Source of the DNA: Poronia punctata
Taxonomy: Eukaryota; Ascomycota; Sordariomycetes; Xylariales; Xylariaceae
NCBI GenBank assembly: GCA_022579005.1
Contig: MU401634.1
Location: forward strand, 1 to 64,000
DNA length: 64,000 bases
Direction: 5' to 3'
The translations under genes and the position numbers were made by a program. The stretch's first letter is position 1; every line of letters begins with the position of its first letter. Shown one piece after another: positions 13,975 to 24,234 of the stretch. Below the pieces are notes generated by a model, which was not told where the DNA came from, made no database searches, and was given only the letters and a program-made list of their open reading frames with translations.

Positions 13975-14270
13975 TATAATAAAAAAGTAGTTTTTAGTCC
14001 TTAAATTAATTAATTTAATTAATTTTATTAATTTTATAAATATAAAATTATACCTACTACTTTTTTATTAAAAGCTTATAGCAAAAAGTAGTAATTATAA
14101 TTAAACTTTAAGCAAAGGCTATAGTAAAGGCTTAAAATAAAAAAAATATAAATAAGTATAAACAACACTGCTTTATATATTTTAGTTTTTAGTTCTTTAC
14201 CTTTAAATTTTATTATTAATATAAAGTATATATTAGTCCCTACACTAGTTATTTTCTTAATTTTATTATA
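13975..14270 (+). repeat. 3' LTR of element E
   Basis: 296 bp, same length and ends as the copy at 1,591-1,886, preceded by a polypurine tract and followed by the TATTA target duplication. Most of its first half is more strongly RIP-mutated than the 5' copy. Confidence 0.85.
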
Positions 14271-16029
14271 TATTATATAAAATACTAGCTTAAAAGTCTT
14301 TTTAACTTTTTAAGCGTTAATTATTTAAAAACTAGCTATATAAGCTGCTTAGCACTTTATTAGCTTTTTATTTAATTTTATTAATAAAAGTAATAAAATA
14401 TTTATTTTTTATAAGTGCTTTTTTAAAAAGTTTTTATATATAATATTAACTTATATTTTTATATTTATATTTATAATAACTTTTTTTAGCTTTTGCTTAC
14501 TACTTTAAAAAACTATAGCTACTATATAAAATAGCTTTATAGTATTAAATACTTTATAAAACTTTATTAAAATAAATTAAATATATTAATTTACTTTAGC
14601 TTAGCTTTTAACTTTTTATTTTTAAAGTTTAACTAAGCTATTTAAATCCTTTATACTTTACTTTTTAACTATTTAAAAAGTTTTTACTTAACTTTGCTTA
14701 ATTAGCAGTTTAATACTAACTATTTATTTTTTAAGCAATACTTAGCTATATAGCTTTTTTTACTATAAAAGTAGTACTTTATAAAATTATTATTAGTATA
14801 TACTAATTTATTTTAGTTTTAATTTATTTATTATTTTAATAAGTTATTAGTTTTTTTTAAACTGCTTAAATGCTTTTAAGTTATTTATTAACTTTTTTTA
14901 CTTTAGTAAATATTTAATATATTTTTGCTTTTATAGCAGTTTATACTTTTTGCTAGCATAATATTAAGTACTTTATTATTTTTTAGCTTTATAATATATT
15001 ATTTTTATATTATTAAGTAATATATACTACTTTATTAAAACTTTTTTAGTTTTTTTTTAAAGTTTATATTAATAATTAAAAGCTAGTTAGCTATTATTTT
15101 TTAGCAATATAGCGCTTTTAACCTTTTATACTAATAGTTGCTAATTAAAAAAAAATTATGTTTTTATTTTCTTATTATTTTATTTTATATAGCTATTTTT
15201 AAAAAGTTTGCTTAAATAGCTTTAAGTTAACGTTTTTTTATTAAATAAACTTTTAAAAATTTATAAAAATAGCTTTTTTTAAAGTTATTATAATTTAGCA
15301 TATTTTAATAAGCACGCTAATTTATTTAAATTTTAAACTTAGCTTAAATAATCTATATTAAATCTTTATAGCTAAGCTTTTACTAATTGCTTTTTTTAGC
15401 TATAATTTAGTTTTTAATTTTTATAATAATAGTATTTTACTTTAGCTGCTTATAATTATATATAAAAACTTTTATATTATTTTTATATTTAATTTTTTTT
15501 TTGCTTAGCAAGTAGCTAAAGCAACTATATATTTTAGTTTACTATATTAATAATTTAATTAAACAAATTGTTTTTTTAGCTTTTTAAACTTTTATAAAAA
15601 CTATTATAATAAAAGCTTTTATTAAATAAGCTATTATATAATAGTAGCTTAAAGTAAAAAAATAGCTTTTACCTTTATAACTTTTTTAAAAGTTGCTAGC
15701 TATTAGCTAATTATTTATTTTAATAAGTAATATATTTTATTTTAAGTTTTTTAGTTTACTATTAGGTTTTTTACTTTTTTGTTATATTTATTATTGCTTT
15801 TTTATTTTTAGCTATTTATAAATTTAGCTTAACTATTAGCTAGTTTTTTTAGTTTTTATTACTTATTTTTAATATTAAGTTTATTAAGCTTGTTTATATT
15901 ATTGCTAGTTATTTGCTTAGCAGTTATAAACTATACTTAGTTTTTAGTATAAATCCTTTTACTAAATATTATATTATAACTTAAAAATATAAAAACAAAA
16001 AAGTATAAAAGTTTAAGTAATAAAGTAGT
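14271..16029 (-). mobile_element. Gypsy element H, 5' internal segment
   Basis: On the minus strand this matches element G from its internal start (about 25,857) to about 27,630, including the post-LTR word actactttattacttaaac. It is the gag-side half of H; the other half lies at 342-1,590 beyond the insertion of element E. It is closed by RIP stops, and I could not identify a gag motif. Confidence 0.75.
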
Positions 16030-16238
16030 TATAAAGTAATATTGCTAGCAATTTTAAAAACTAAATATATTAAATAACTTTTATTTAGTTAGCTAAGTAA
16101 GTAACTAGACTAGCTAAAAAAAATTAAAAAGGTATAACTAGCAAAGCCTTAGCTATTAGCTAGTATAGCTTTAGTTAGTATATAGTCTATGCGCAAATAG
16201 CTTAGCAGGTAGGTTTCCTAGCTAGGTGCCTTATTATA
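16030..16238 (-). repeat. 5' LTR of gypsy element H
   Basis: 209 bp, the reverse complement of the G/I LTR family. It is one of the least mutated copies and keeps the start TATAATAAGGCACCTAGC on the minus strand. The internal sequence lies to its left, so this is the 5' LTR of a minus-strand element. It interrupts the 3' end of a K-family element that resumes at 16,239. Confidence 0.8.
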
Positions 16239-16585
16239 CTAGTTATAAAAAGTATTTTTAGTTAACTTTGTAAAAAAAAGAACGTAAAAAGCAAAAAAGT
16301 AATGCTTTTATATTAAATAATATATATTTAATATACTTATAAACATTAAAGTTAATGCTAGCTTTTATATAGCTATTATTTAATATAACGCATTATAAAA
16401 GACTTATAATAAACTTTTATATATATAACTTAAATATCTATAAATTAAATAAAGTACTAGCGCATTAAATTAATTTTTTATATTATATAGTAATTAATTC
16501 TAGCTTTACTAAATACCTTTTTAGCATTATTATTAATTTATAAAGTTTATTATATTACTTTATAGTTTTTTATATTAAAAGTACT
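16239..16585 (+). mobile_element. K-family element: last 72 bp of internal sequence plus LTR
   Basis: Positions 16,239-16,310 match, inverted, the sequence beside the K repeat at 35,280-35,350 (shared words tttttagttaacttt and aaaaaagtaatgctttt). Positions 16,311 to about 16,585 match the K repeat at 35,021-35,279, inverted. A weaker copy lies at 19,769-19,950. The arrangement fits a polypurine tract and 3' LTR of an unidentified LTR element truncated by insertion of H. The right end is approximate. Confidence 0.6.
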
Positions 16586-16827
16586 TTAATATATTTATAT
16601 ATAAAAGCTTTTATATGTTTAAATAAATTAAATGTAATTAAGTTAATTAAAGCTATTTTCTTAGTTTAATTATTAATTTTTAAAAAATTAAATAAAATTT
16701 AAACTTTAATTAAATAAACATTTTATATATTACTAGATTTTAGCTAACTTTTTTAATTATTATATTTCTTTATACTTTAAAACTTAAACTTTATATTATA
16801 ATTTTTATTAGTTTATTTTTATAAAGT
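16586..16827. other. Unassigned AT-rich spacer
   Basis: No gene, RNA or repeat boundary could be recognised. The composition is that of RIP-mutated repeat DNA. Confidence 0.5.
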
Positions 16828-17024
16828 AGTTTAAAACTAATATATTATTAAACTAAATAAAATTAATAAAATGCTTATAAAAATATATTTATAATAAAAT
16901 ATACTTTTATTAAAATTTTCCTTTTATATATTTAATATTAAAAAGTTTATAATAAAGAAAAACAGTTACTTTTAATATATAATATAATTAATTATACATT
17001 TTCTTATTAGTTGCTAAGTTTTAA
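16828..17024 (+). repeat. Degenerate solo LTR of the copia B/D type
   Basis: About 197 bp that begins ttaaaactaat and ends gttgctaagttttaa. In order it shares with the B LTR the start, the aatgcttataaaa word, the tttccttttatatatttaatat segment and the end block gctaagtttt. There is no internal copia sequence on either side, so it is probably a solo LTR. The composition changes abruptly to normal immediately after it. Confidence 0.5.
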
Positions 17025-17155
17025 GAGGTTACCTTTATGTTAATACATTGCTCTTTTAAAACAGGAACACTATCTCCTTTGTAAACTTAGGCAATCAAGC
17101 ACATGCCTTTTAGGTTATAAGTTATAACTCCTTACCTAGTAACCCGACACAAAGG
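17025..17155 (+). promoter_or_regulatory. Short 5' flank of the MaoC-type gene
   Basis: Only 131 bp separate the last repeat from the predicted start codon. Composition is intermediate and there is no sign of heavy RIP. No convincing TATA or CCAAT box was found. If transcription starts here, the promoter is either very compact or reaches into the repeat. Confidence 0.3.
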
Positions 17156-18212
17156 ATGAGTTCAAGTGACCGGCCTATAAAGCGAGCTGATGGCCGATAT
17201 GATAATGTTGACTTCCGGAAGGCTGTAGGACACAGACTCCGCCCACTAAAATGCACATATAATCGGCGAGACGTTCTACTCTTTGTAAGATCCAGCTTTT
17301 TGCAATCTAGTTTCAGGTCGTCCCTTTAGGCCCGAATTTTACCTCCCTGACAAGGCTTATGGAACCGAGCAGGCCAATGCTATCGGCGCACAAGCGGACG
17401 AGAAGCATTTTCTTTATGAATTGCACCCGTGCTTTGCTGCGTTCCCCACCTTCCCTATCAATCTTGCATTCAAGCAAACGGACCAGGATGTGTTTGATTT
17501 CATTGCCCGCACCACCTTAGAGCCTATACCGGGTACCCCCCCGTTTGACGCGCAACGTTCTGTTGACGGTGAACGCGGCATCGAGATTGTAAATACCGTC
17601 CCAACATGTTCAGAGGGTCTCGATCTCGAGATACAAGGCCAGATCCTAGGCGTGTACGACAAAGGAGGTGCTATGGTATCGGAGCAGGAGCAGACCTTGG
17701 TGGACGTCAAGACTGGGAAGATTTATGCGAGGATGACCAGCACGTCATTTGGCATGGGCCAGGGTGGATATGGAGGTCCTCGGGGGCCTATTAAACCTGC
17801 CAACACGTTGCCGGACCGGCCGGCGGACGCTGTTCACAGATTCAGAACAACACCAGAAACGGCGCTTCTGTACCGCCTATGCGGCGACTACAACCCAATG
17901 CATGCGGACGATGATTTTGGTCGGCGTGCTGGTTTCAAGGGTGCCATCCTGCAAGGCTTGTGCACGTGGAACATCGCTGCACATGGACTGCTACGAGCGG
18001 TTGCCGGCTCTGATCCTACACGGTTCAAGGCTTTCGGAGCAAGGTTCAAGAGCATTGTCTATCCAGGTGACGAGTTGGAAACGCAGATATGGAAGGCTGG
18101 ATCTGATGGGCACGTTGAAAGCTATTCATTTGAGACTGTTATCAGAGGCGAAGGAAGAGCCGCACTCTCGAACGGCTACGCTTTGATAAAACTGCAACCT
18201 AGCAAGCTCTAG
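17156..18212 (+). CDS. Peroxisomal MaoC-type (double hot-dog) 2-enoyl-CoA hydratase
   Basis: Predicted as join(17156..17284, 17373..18212), 322 residues. Exon 1 was found by extending the family pattern: it ends R-R-D-V-L-L-F at a GTAAGA donor, and exon 2 resumes A-N-A-I-G-A...FLYELHP in frame. The start ATG has A at -3. Enzymes of this family add water to trans-2-enoyl-CoA to give 3-hydroxyacyl-CoA. The N-terminal half is the substrate-holding hot-dog. The C-terminal half carries the hydratase-2 motif G-D-Y-N-P-M-H with Asp215, Asn217 and His220, the catalytic set of the family. The segment that is often I-L-H-G-L reads I-L-Q-G-L (Gln237). The protein ends Ser-Lys-Leu, a canonical PTS1, so it should act in the peroxisome. 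No RIP damage is seen. It is convergent with the crotonase gene 190 bp away. The physiological substrate is unknown. Confidence 0.87.
17285..17372 (+). other. Intron of the MaoC-type gene (88 nt)
   Basis: Donor GTAAGA at 17,285 and acceptor GAGCAG ending at 17,372, with a CTGAC branch-like site at 17,347-17,351, about 20 nt before the acceptor. Splicing keeps the frame in phase 0 and restores the conserved block around residues 38-50. Without it the frame hits TAA at 17,286. Confidence 0.85.
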
Positions 18213-18402
18213 TGGTTAGTACGATATCATCTCTAGCTTCTACCCCTCCCCTGTCTATCGTATTATTTAGACGTACTATGATCAACCCCCTATATTCCTA
18301 CCAGCCACAGGTAAGCACTGCTGGATGGCAAGGCTATGCGGTCCACCTTTCTTGTCCCGAGCATGTAAACAGGTCATGTGAGGGGTTAGAAAACAGCTTG
18401 GA
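18213..18402. terminator. Convergent intergenic region (shared 3' ends)
   Basis: 190 bp lie between the two stop codons. The 3' untranslated regions and polyadenylation sites of both genes must lie here or overlap. I see AT-rich stretches such as cgtattatttag but no standard AATAAA on either strand that I would defend. Confidence 0.4.
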
Positions 18403-19325
18403 CTACAGATGGGAAGGGAACCACTTTGGCAACCTCTTCTCCTTGTATGCAGCAAGGCCCTCTGCGGCATTCTTGCTTTTCAACATGTTCTCTGCCCAGA
18501 GTTCCTGACCTCGCATCGTCGCTCGGCTGATGCCGGTTTCCCAGGCCTCGCGTGCTGCAAGGCGAGAAATGATGACGCTGTCTGGGCACAATGCCGCAAT
18601 GTCGGCGGCGTAGTTGATCGCGCGTTCCAAGAGCTCTTCCTGAGGCACTACCTCTTTGACTAGACCCCACTCCACCGCTTCTTTCAATGTCAGCGTCCGA
18701 CCGGTAAGGACTAGGTCCATTGTGCGGTGATTCCCGAATAACACCATGCATCTAGGCAGAGCACCAGCCAGAGCTGATACACCACGAAGGACCTCGGGAA
18801 GACGGAAGTCGGCGTTAGGGGATGCGAATATCACATCAGCGTTCAAGAGTATCTCCATTCCGCCACCTGGCCAGTTGCACGTATTAGCTCCACGCGGGTC
18901 TTTCCATACAGGGGTGGCGGTTGGAACTGCATCTCACCATGAGCATGGCCGTTGCAAGCGACGATGATTGGCTTCTTGCCTGCCCGATTAGTCATCCCGG
19001 CAAAGCCACCGTGAGGATACTCGCGTGCAACATCCTTCGTCTCGAGGATTTTGAACCGTTCTTTAAGATCCATTCCAGAACAAAATGCTTTCGTTCCGGC
19101 CCCAGTGAAGACGGCACAACGTAACTCCGGTTCACTATCGTACCATCTCCATAATGCCCCCAGCTCGAGACTAGTGTTGGTAGGCAGCGAATTCATGTAC
19201 TGCGGCCGATTAATCGTGACTAGTAGCACATGCTCTAGCGGGAATGAGACAATACAATCTTCAACATGCGGATATGGTACATTGATCCAGGAGGGTACAT
19301 GATTCTTAGTTCGCGGTGCCGACAT
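18403..19325 (-). CDS. Peroxisomal enoyl-CoA hydratase/isomerase (crotonase family)
   Basis: Predicted as complement(join(18403..18866, 18938..19325)), 283 residues. The ATG at 19,325-19,323 has A at -3, and no further exon is needed upstream because the fold starts near residue 30. Oxyanion-hole blocks are present: K-A-F-C-S-G-M-D-L-K at 79-88 and H-G-G-G-M-E at 129-134. Both catalytic glutamates of classical hydratases have counterparts, Glu134 in GGGME and Glu154 in R-L-P-E-V. The length is usual for the family. The tail Ser-His-Leu fits the PTS1 consensus, predicting a peroxisomal matrix enzyme. It would hydrate or isomerise an unsaturated acyl-CoA; chemistry cannot be fixed from sequence because the family is functionally broad. 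Similar crotonases occur in fungal beta-oxidation and in peroxisome-dependent toxin and polyketide pathways of Alternaria; membership here is only a possibility. Confidence 0.88.
18867..18937 (-). other. Intron of the crotonase gene (71 nt)
   Basis: On the minus strand the donor is GTGAGA (after ...GCTCATG) and the acceptor is GGCCAG (before GTGGCGG). A branch-like GCTAATAC lies about 10-18 nt before the acceptor. Splicing in phase 1 joins His129 to the Gly-Gly-Gly-Met-Glu block, which must be continuous for an active crotonase. Confidence 0.88.
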
Positions 19326-19690
19326 AGTCTCAGGTTATCATACTATTAAGGGTGTTAACATTTGATAGAATATTCGACTGCCAACAGGGGTTTTAAGCTG
19401 AGCACCGGATGGTAAGATAGATGTAGGGTTAAGTAACACAGTAGGTTGGGACGTTAGAAAGTAGGCCAATGTACTGCACCTTGGAAGTATATAATGTCCA
19501 TCTCCATAGGATAAATATTAAGACAACAATAATGAGAGCAACAACTTGCATATCATAACCTAACCGAGGCAGATTGTTGCTTGGTAACACGGCTATACCT
19601 AGCCTTACATAGATATAGATATAAATGCCTCGGTATATAACAGAGGAGGGCCTAGACAAGGGTAAGCCCCTTCCTACAAGGAACGCATTT
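19326..19690 (-). promoter_or_regulatory. 5' flank and likely promoter of the crotonase gene
   Basis: 365 bp of ordinary composition. On the minus strand there is a TATA-like ATTATATA at 19,488-19,495, about 165 bp before the ATG, and a CCAAT box in reverse orientation at 19,466-19,470. A 76-codon minus-strand reading frame at 19,429-19,659 with a hydrophobic stretch overlaps these sites and is not accepted as a gene. Normal composition ends at about 19,690. Confidence 0.4.
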
Positions 19691-20047
19691 TGTTAGGGTT
19701 GTTAAATTAGTATATAGTAATTAGTACTATATATAGTAATAGTATAATACTAATATTTTAATACTAGTATAATTAATATAATGTATTATAAAGAATTTAA
19801 AATAAGTCTTTATATATATAAATTAAATATTTATAAAATAAATAAAGTACTAGTATATTAAATTAATTATTTTTATTATAAGGTAATTAATTTTAGCTTT
19901 GCTAATTTTTTTTCTTAATAATTGATTTATAAAATTTACTCTATTACTTTTTACATTTTCTATTAAATAGTTTAATAAGTTAATTAAACTAATAAAATTA
20001 AAATTTTAATTATAGTTTATTTTGTTTTTTTATATAAAAGTAGTTAA
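19691..20047 (+). repeat. AT-rich flank with partial K-family repeat
   Basis: Positions 19,769-19,950 match 16,382-16,560 in the same orientation (shared blocks aaataaagtacta, attaaattaatt, aggtaattaatt and ttagcttt). Beginning and end are lost. The remaining bases before G have no recognisable content beyond AT-rich repeat-like sequence. Confidence 0.5.
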
Positions 20048-20057
20048 TATAATAAAG

Positions 20058-20282
20058 TGTTAAAACTAATAAGTTATAAAATAATGAAAATTAATATAAT
20101 GCTTATATAGTAAAAGAAATATAGCTATAATAAAAATTATTATAAAGGAAAAGGTTTTTTTATAACAGGTTTTCTTTACTTATTTAATATATGCAAATTT
20201 TATAGTAAAAGGAGTTTTTTTTAAATTTTTACGTATTTATTAATTTATATATACAATTTAGCTAACTTGCTTAGTTTTAATA
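20058..20282 (+). repeat. 5' LTR of copia element B
   Basis: 225 bp; it keeps the original TG start (tgttaaaact) and ends cttagttttaata. It aligns with 25,439-25,653 and, inverted, with 59,442-59,663. Confidence 0.82.
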
Positions 20283-23200
20283 CTTAAAAGTTTTATTATG
20301 CTTATTATTATTATTAAAGTATAATAAATATAGCAACTTAGTAATAATAGTATTAGCTAATAAAGTTAAACTATTTTACTTAAAAGATTTTTATTACTAA
20401 AATAAAAGATTTAAAATAAAACCTTTAGCTTTATAGCTATAGCAATATATTAGCTTAAAAAATTAAAGATTATAGCTTAAATAACTTAAACTTGTTAATA
20501 CTACTAAATTTAATAAAAAGCTTATAACTTTTATTACTAAAAAAGCTTATAACTTTTATTACTAAAAAAGCTAAATTTAAATTTAATATAACTAGAAATA
20601 CTTTAAATTTAAATAAAAATAAACAAGTTAATATTAAAAATCTTTTTAAAAAGAAATTAATTTTATTAAAAAGTTTAAATTAACTTATATTTATAAAAAA
20701 AGTAAATATAAATAAGGTATTAAGGCCTAAAAAAACTTAATAAAAAAATAGTAAAGCTAAAAACCTAAATAAGTAATACTATATTTAAAAACTATAAGAC
20801 ATTTTATATAAAATATAATAAAAAAGTAAATATATAATATAATAACTTTTAAAAAGTTAAAAAGACTATAACTAAAGTATTACTAGCTATTACTTAAGCA
20901 AACCTTTTTAACTTTATTAAAAAAGCGTAAAAAAACTAATTAAAGACTTTAAAAACTGTATTATAAAATAAAAACACTATATTTTATAACTTATGCAATA
21001 TAAACTTAATATATTGCTTAGTACTTATTTTTTTCATAATTTTTTAAAGCTTTTAATAAAACAATATAAACATTAGTATAATACTTTTAAAATTATAAAT
21101 AAAAAGCAAATATATAAAAGCAACCTTTATTACTTAAAATTAGTTACTAACCTTTAAGCATAAATAGCAATTAACTAAAAGCCTAAAAGATAATAATAAG
21201 AAAAAATAAAAAACTACGCTTAAAAGTTAAAAGGTAAAAATATTTTTTATTATTAACAAGCACCTTGTTTATAAGCAAAAAACAAAGATAATTTTTTTGT
21301 TTTATAACCTTTAGCTAAAATAAAAAAGCGGCTTGCTAAAAAACTACTAACTTATTAAAATAAACTAAAAAAACACTTATAACTTAAAAAAAGTATGCTT
21401 AGCATATAAAAGTTATTATAACCTACTTAAATACTAATATATATATTTAAAAGTTTTAAGAAAAAAGCGTTATTAAAAGCTTAAAGTATAAAACCTTTAT
21501 TAATTTTAAAATTAAATATAATCTAGAGCTTAAAAAGAAAATCAAAGCTATTAAAGTAATAAAAGCTAATTAAAAAAGCAAAATTAATTAATAGCTTATA
21601 AAAAAAGTATAATTAAAATAAGGTTTATATATATAAATTTTAAAATATTAAAAAGGCTTATATAAAAACTATACTTACTTAAAAACTTAGCTATATTTAA
21701 TTTAAAGTTTATGTTATATATTTTCAATAAAATTAAGCGCTTTAATAATATTAAAAGTGCTTTTAACAAAGCTTATTTTAAGCTAAAAACTTTATTATAA
21801 TTATATAAGCTTATAAAAAAGTATATATAAAAGTTTAAAAAACTAAAAAACTATTTATACTAAAGCTTAAAAATATAACTTATTATAAAACCTTAGTAAT
21901 AAATATAATTTCTTTTTATATTTTTACTTAAAAAAATTTCTAGTAAAATATAAAACTATTAAAAAGCTATTTTAAAAAACTTAATTGCTTAATATTATAC
22001 TAAGTATAAAATAAGTATAGCTAATATGTTTTAAAATACTTACTATTAAATATAAATAAAGCTTTTTTTATATTTAAAAGATTATAAAAACAAAATATAC
22101 TAAATAGCCTGCTTTTAAAGCAGATTTTTTTAAATAGCATTTTTAGCTTAGCTACTAAGGATTTAATATATTATAATACCTGATTAGCTAAGCAAAAAAA
22201 GTAAAAATAAAAAGGTTTTTAAGCTAAAGTATTAAATAAACAAATTGCTTTAAATATATATATATAAAGCTTAAAAACTAAATTGTGTATTTAAGCGCAT
22301 TACTATAAATTAACCCTTTTATAATAAAAGCTTTAATAGTAAAGTATTAATGCTTTTTATAACTAAATAACATTTTAAGTATATATTTAATTATTATTTA
22401 TAAAATTTTAATATAAAAATATTAAAAACTTTATTTAAGTACTTTATAAAATAAGCTTAAGTAGTTTATAAAAAAATAAGTTGTTTTTATTAAATTAAAT
22501 AAACAACTTTTATAGTTATAAATAGTTATAAACTATTTAGTTAATAAAGCATTTATTATATTAAAGATTTTAGCACTTAATACTTAAGCTTTAAATAGTG
22601 CTAGTAAATAATTTAGCTAAATAATTAAAAAGCGTGCTAAGTATATAAAACTAGCGCAAAACGTTTAAAAACTTATAAGTTAAAATTAATAAAGCTATAG
22701 TTTATTTATTAAACTAAATATTTTAATATATATTTTACTAAAAAACCTTATATAAATAATTTTATATTTACTTTATATTTAAAAATAGTTATATAAAAAT
22801 TAAAAAGTTTAAATTAAATTATTTATAAGTTTATAAATATAAAGCCTATGCTTTTATTATTAATATAAAAAAATGGGGTTTTAAAGCATAAATAAGTTAT
22901 TTTATTAGCTATAAGTTAACTAATATATATAAAATCTTGAATTTTTTAACTAATTAAGTTATTTAAACTAAAAACGTAAAATTTAATAAAAACTAAATAT
23001 TAAATAAAAAGCTTAATAAACTTAAAAATAAGCTTTAAATACTTAATTACAGTTTTTTTTATAAACTTTCTAAACAAGACTTTAATTTTTAAGTTTAAAT
23101 TATAATATTATAATATTAACTTTTATAAAATAAAACTAAACTTAAATATATATTATAATATTTAAAAATTAAAAGTAAAGTAACTAATAAATATAGTATT

Positions 23201-24234
23201 AAAAATACTAAAAGCTTTAAACTTAATAAAACTAAATACTTTTATATTAACTTGAAATTTTATTTTTATTTTATACTTTTTTATTTTCTTTTAATACTAT
23301 AATGCTTATAGCAATTAAAAATGCTAATTTTAATAAGCGTTATAATAAGTTTTTTACTTTGCTTAAAACTTACTAAGCAAAAATATTTATAAATAATAAG
23401 TATAATAATAAGTTTTGTTTATACTTTATAAGTATAAACGGTAATAAAAGGTTTTTGCTTTTTTTTGCTAAGCTGCTTAAACTATTAAAATTAAGCTAAA
23501 AGGCTTATACTAGTAATAATAAATAAATAAAATGCTAAAAAGCTATATTTAATACTAAATGCTTATATACTTTTAAATTAGCATATAGTATATAAATAAG
23601 CAAAGCTATAAAAGCTAAAGCGCTTAAACGTTTACTATCCTAGTTTAATAATACTTTTAAAATAAAATAAATTATATAAACTAGCTATTATAGTTTTTTT
23701 ATAAATATAAAATAAACAAAAATGTTTTATTATATTAAAGCAAGTTTTTACTACTTTTATAATTATATAAAAAACTTAAAATTTATTTTTTAAAAAGTAA
23801 GTTTTTAAAGCTAAAAATAACTACTAAGTTAGTTATAATTAAGTAAGCTTTTAAAAAAATGCTTTTACTTATATAGCTAAAAACTATTAAATTTTAAACT
23901 ATATATAAGTATATATTTATAAGTTTAATAAAAAAAGCCTTTATTTAAAGTATAAAGTATAAATAATATTTTAAAAAAACTAATAGCTTATAAATAGATA
24001 TAAAAATATATATACTTTTACTTTAACTAAAAAGTTTTTTTAAAACATTAGTAGCTATTATAGCTAAGTTTAACTTTAAAATAAAATAAAATAATATAGT
24101 TAATACTTTTGTTAATATATTGCTTTAAAAACTAATTTGTATAAATATACTTTATAGCTTTTAAAAGCTTTTTATAAATTATAAAAATTACTACTACTAT
24201 AGTAAAAAAGGCTTATATTAATGCTTTTAAAGCT

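Larger units (their letters stand above)
1591..14270 (+). mobile_element. Ty3/gypsy LTR retrotransposon E, split by copia element A
   Basis: The element is bounded by two direct 296-bp LTRs and a perfect 5-bp target duplication TATTA (1,586-1,590 and 14,271-14,275). Removing E rejoins H across a site that matches intact G. After subtracting the inserted copia element A the length is about 7.05 kb, normal for gypsy. A polypurine tract, aaaaaggggat, sits just before the 3' LTR at 13,964-13,974. The reverse transcriptase remnant at about 5,095-5,490 proves the plus orientation. Integrase and C-terminal regions should lie after RT and be split by A; I did not resolve them. All frames are closed by RIP. 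Confidence 0.88.

Noticed and set aside
17749..18186. 145-codon frame overlapping the MaoC-type gene in another frame
   Set aside because: Shadow of the real coding frame, which carries the conserved hydratase motif and PTS1.
18386..18751. 121-codon minus-strand frame overlapping the crotonase exon 2
   Set aside because: Out of frame with the crotonase motifs and lacking any family pattern.
18843..18937. Continuation of crotonase exon 1 through the intron as an unspliced 160-residue protein
   Set aside because: It would break the oxyanion-hole block; GT-AG splicing in phase 1 restores the expected Gly-Gly-Gly-Met-Glu order.
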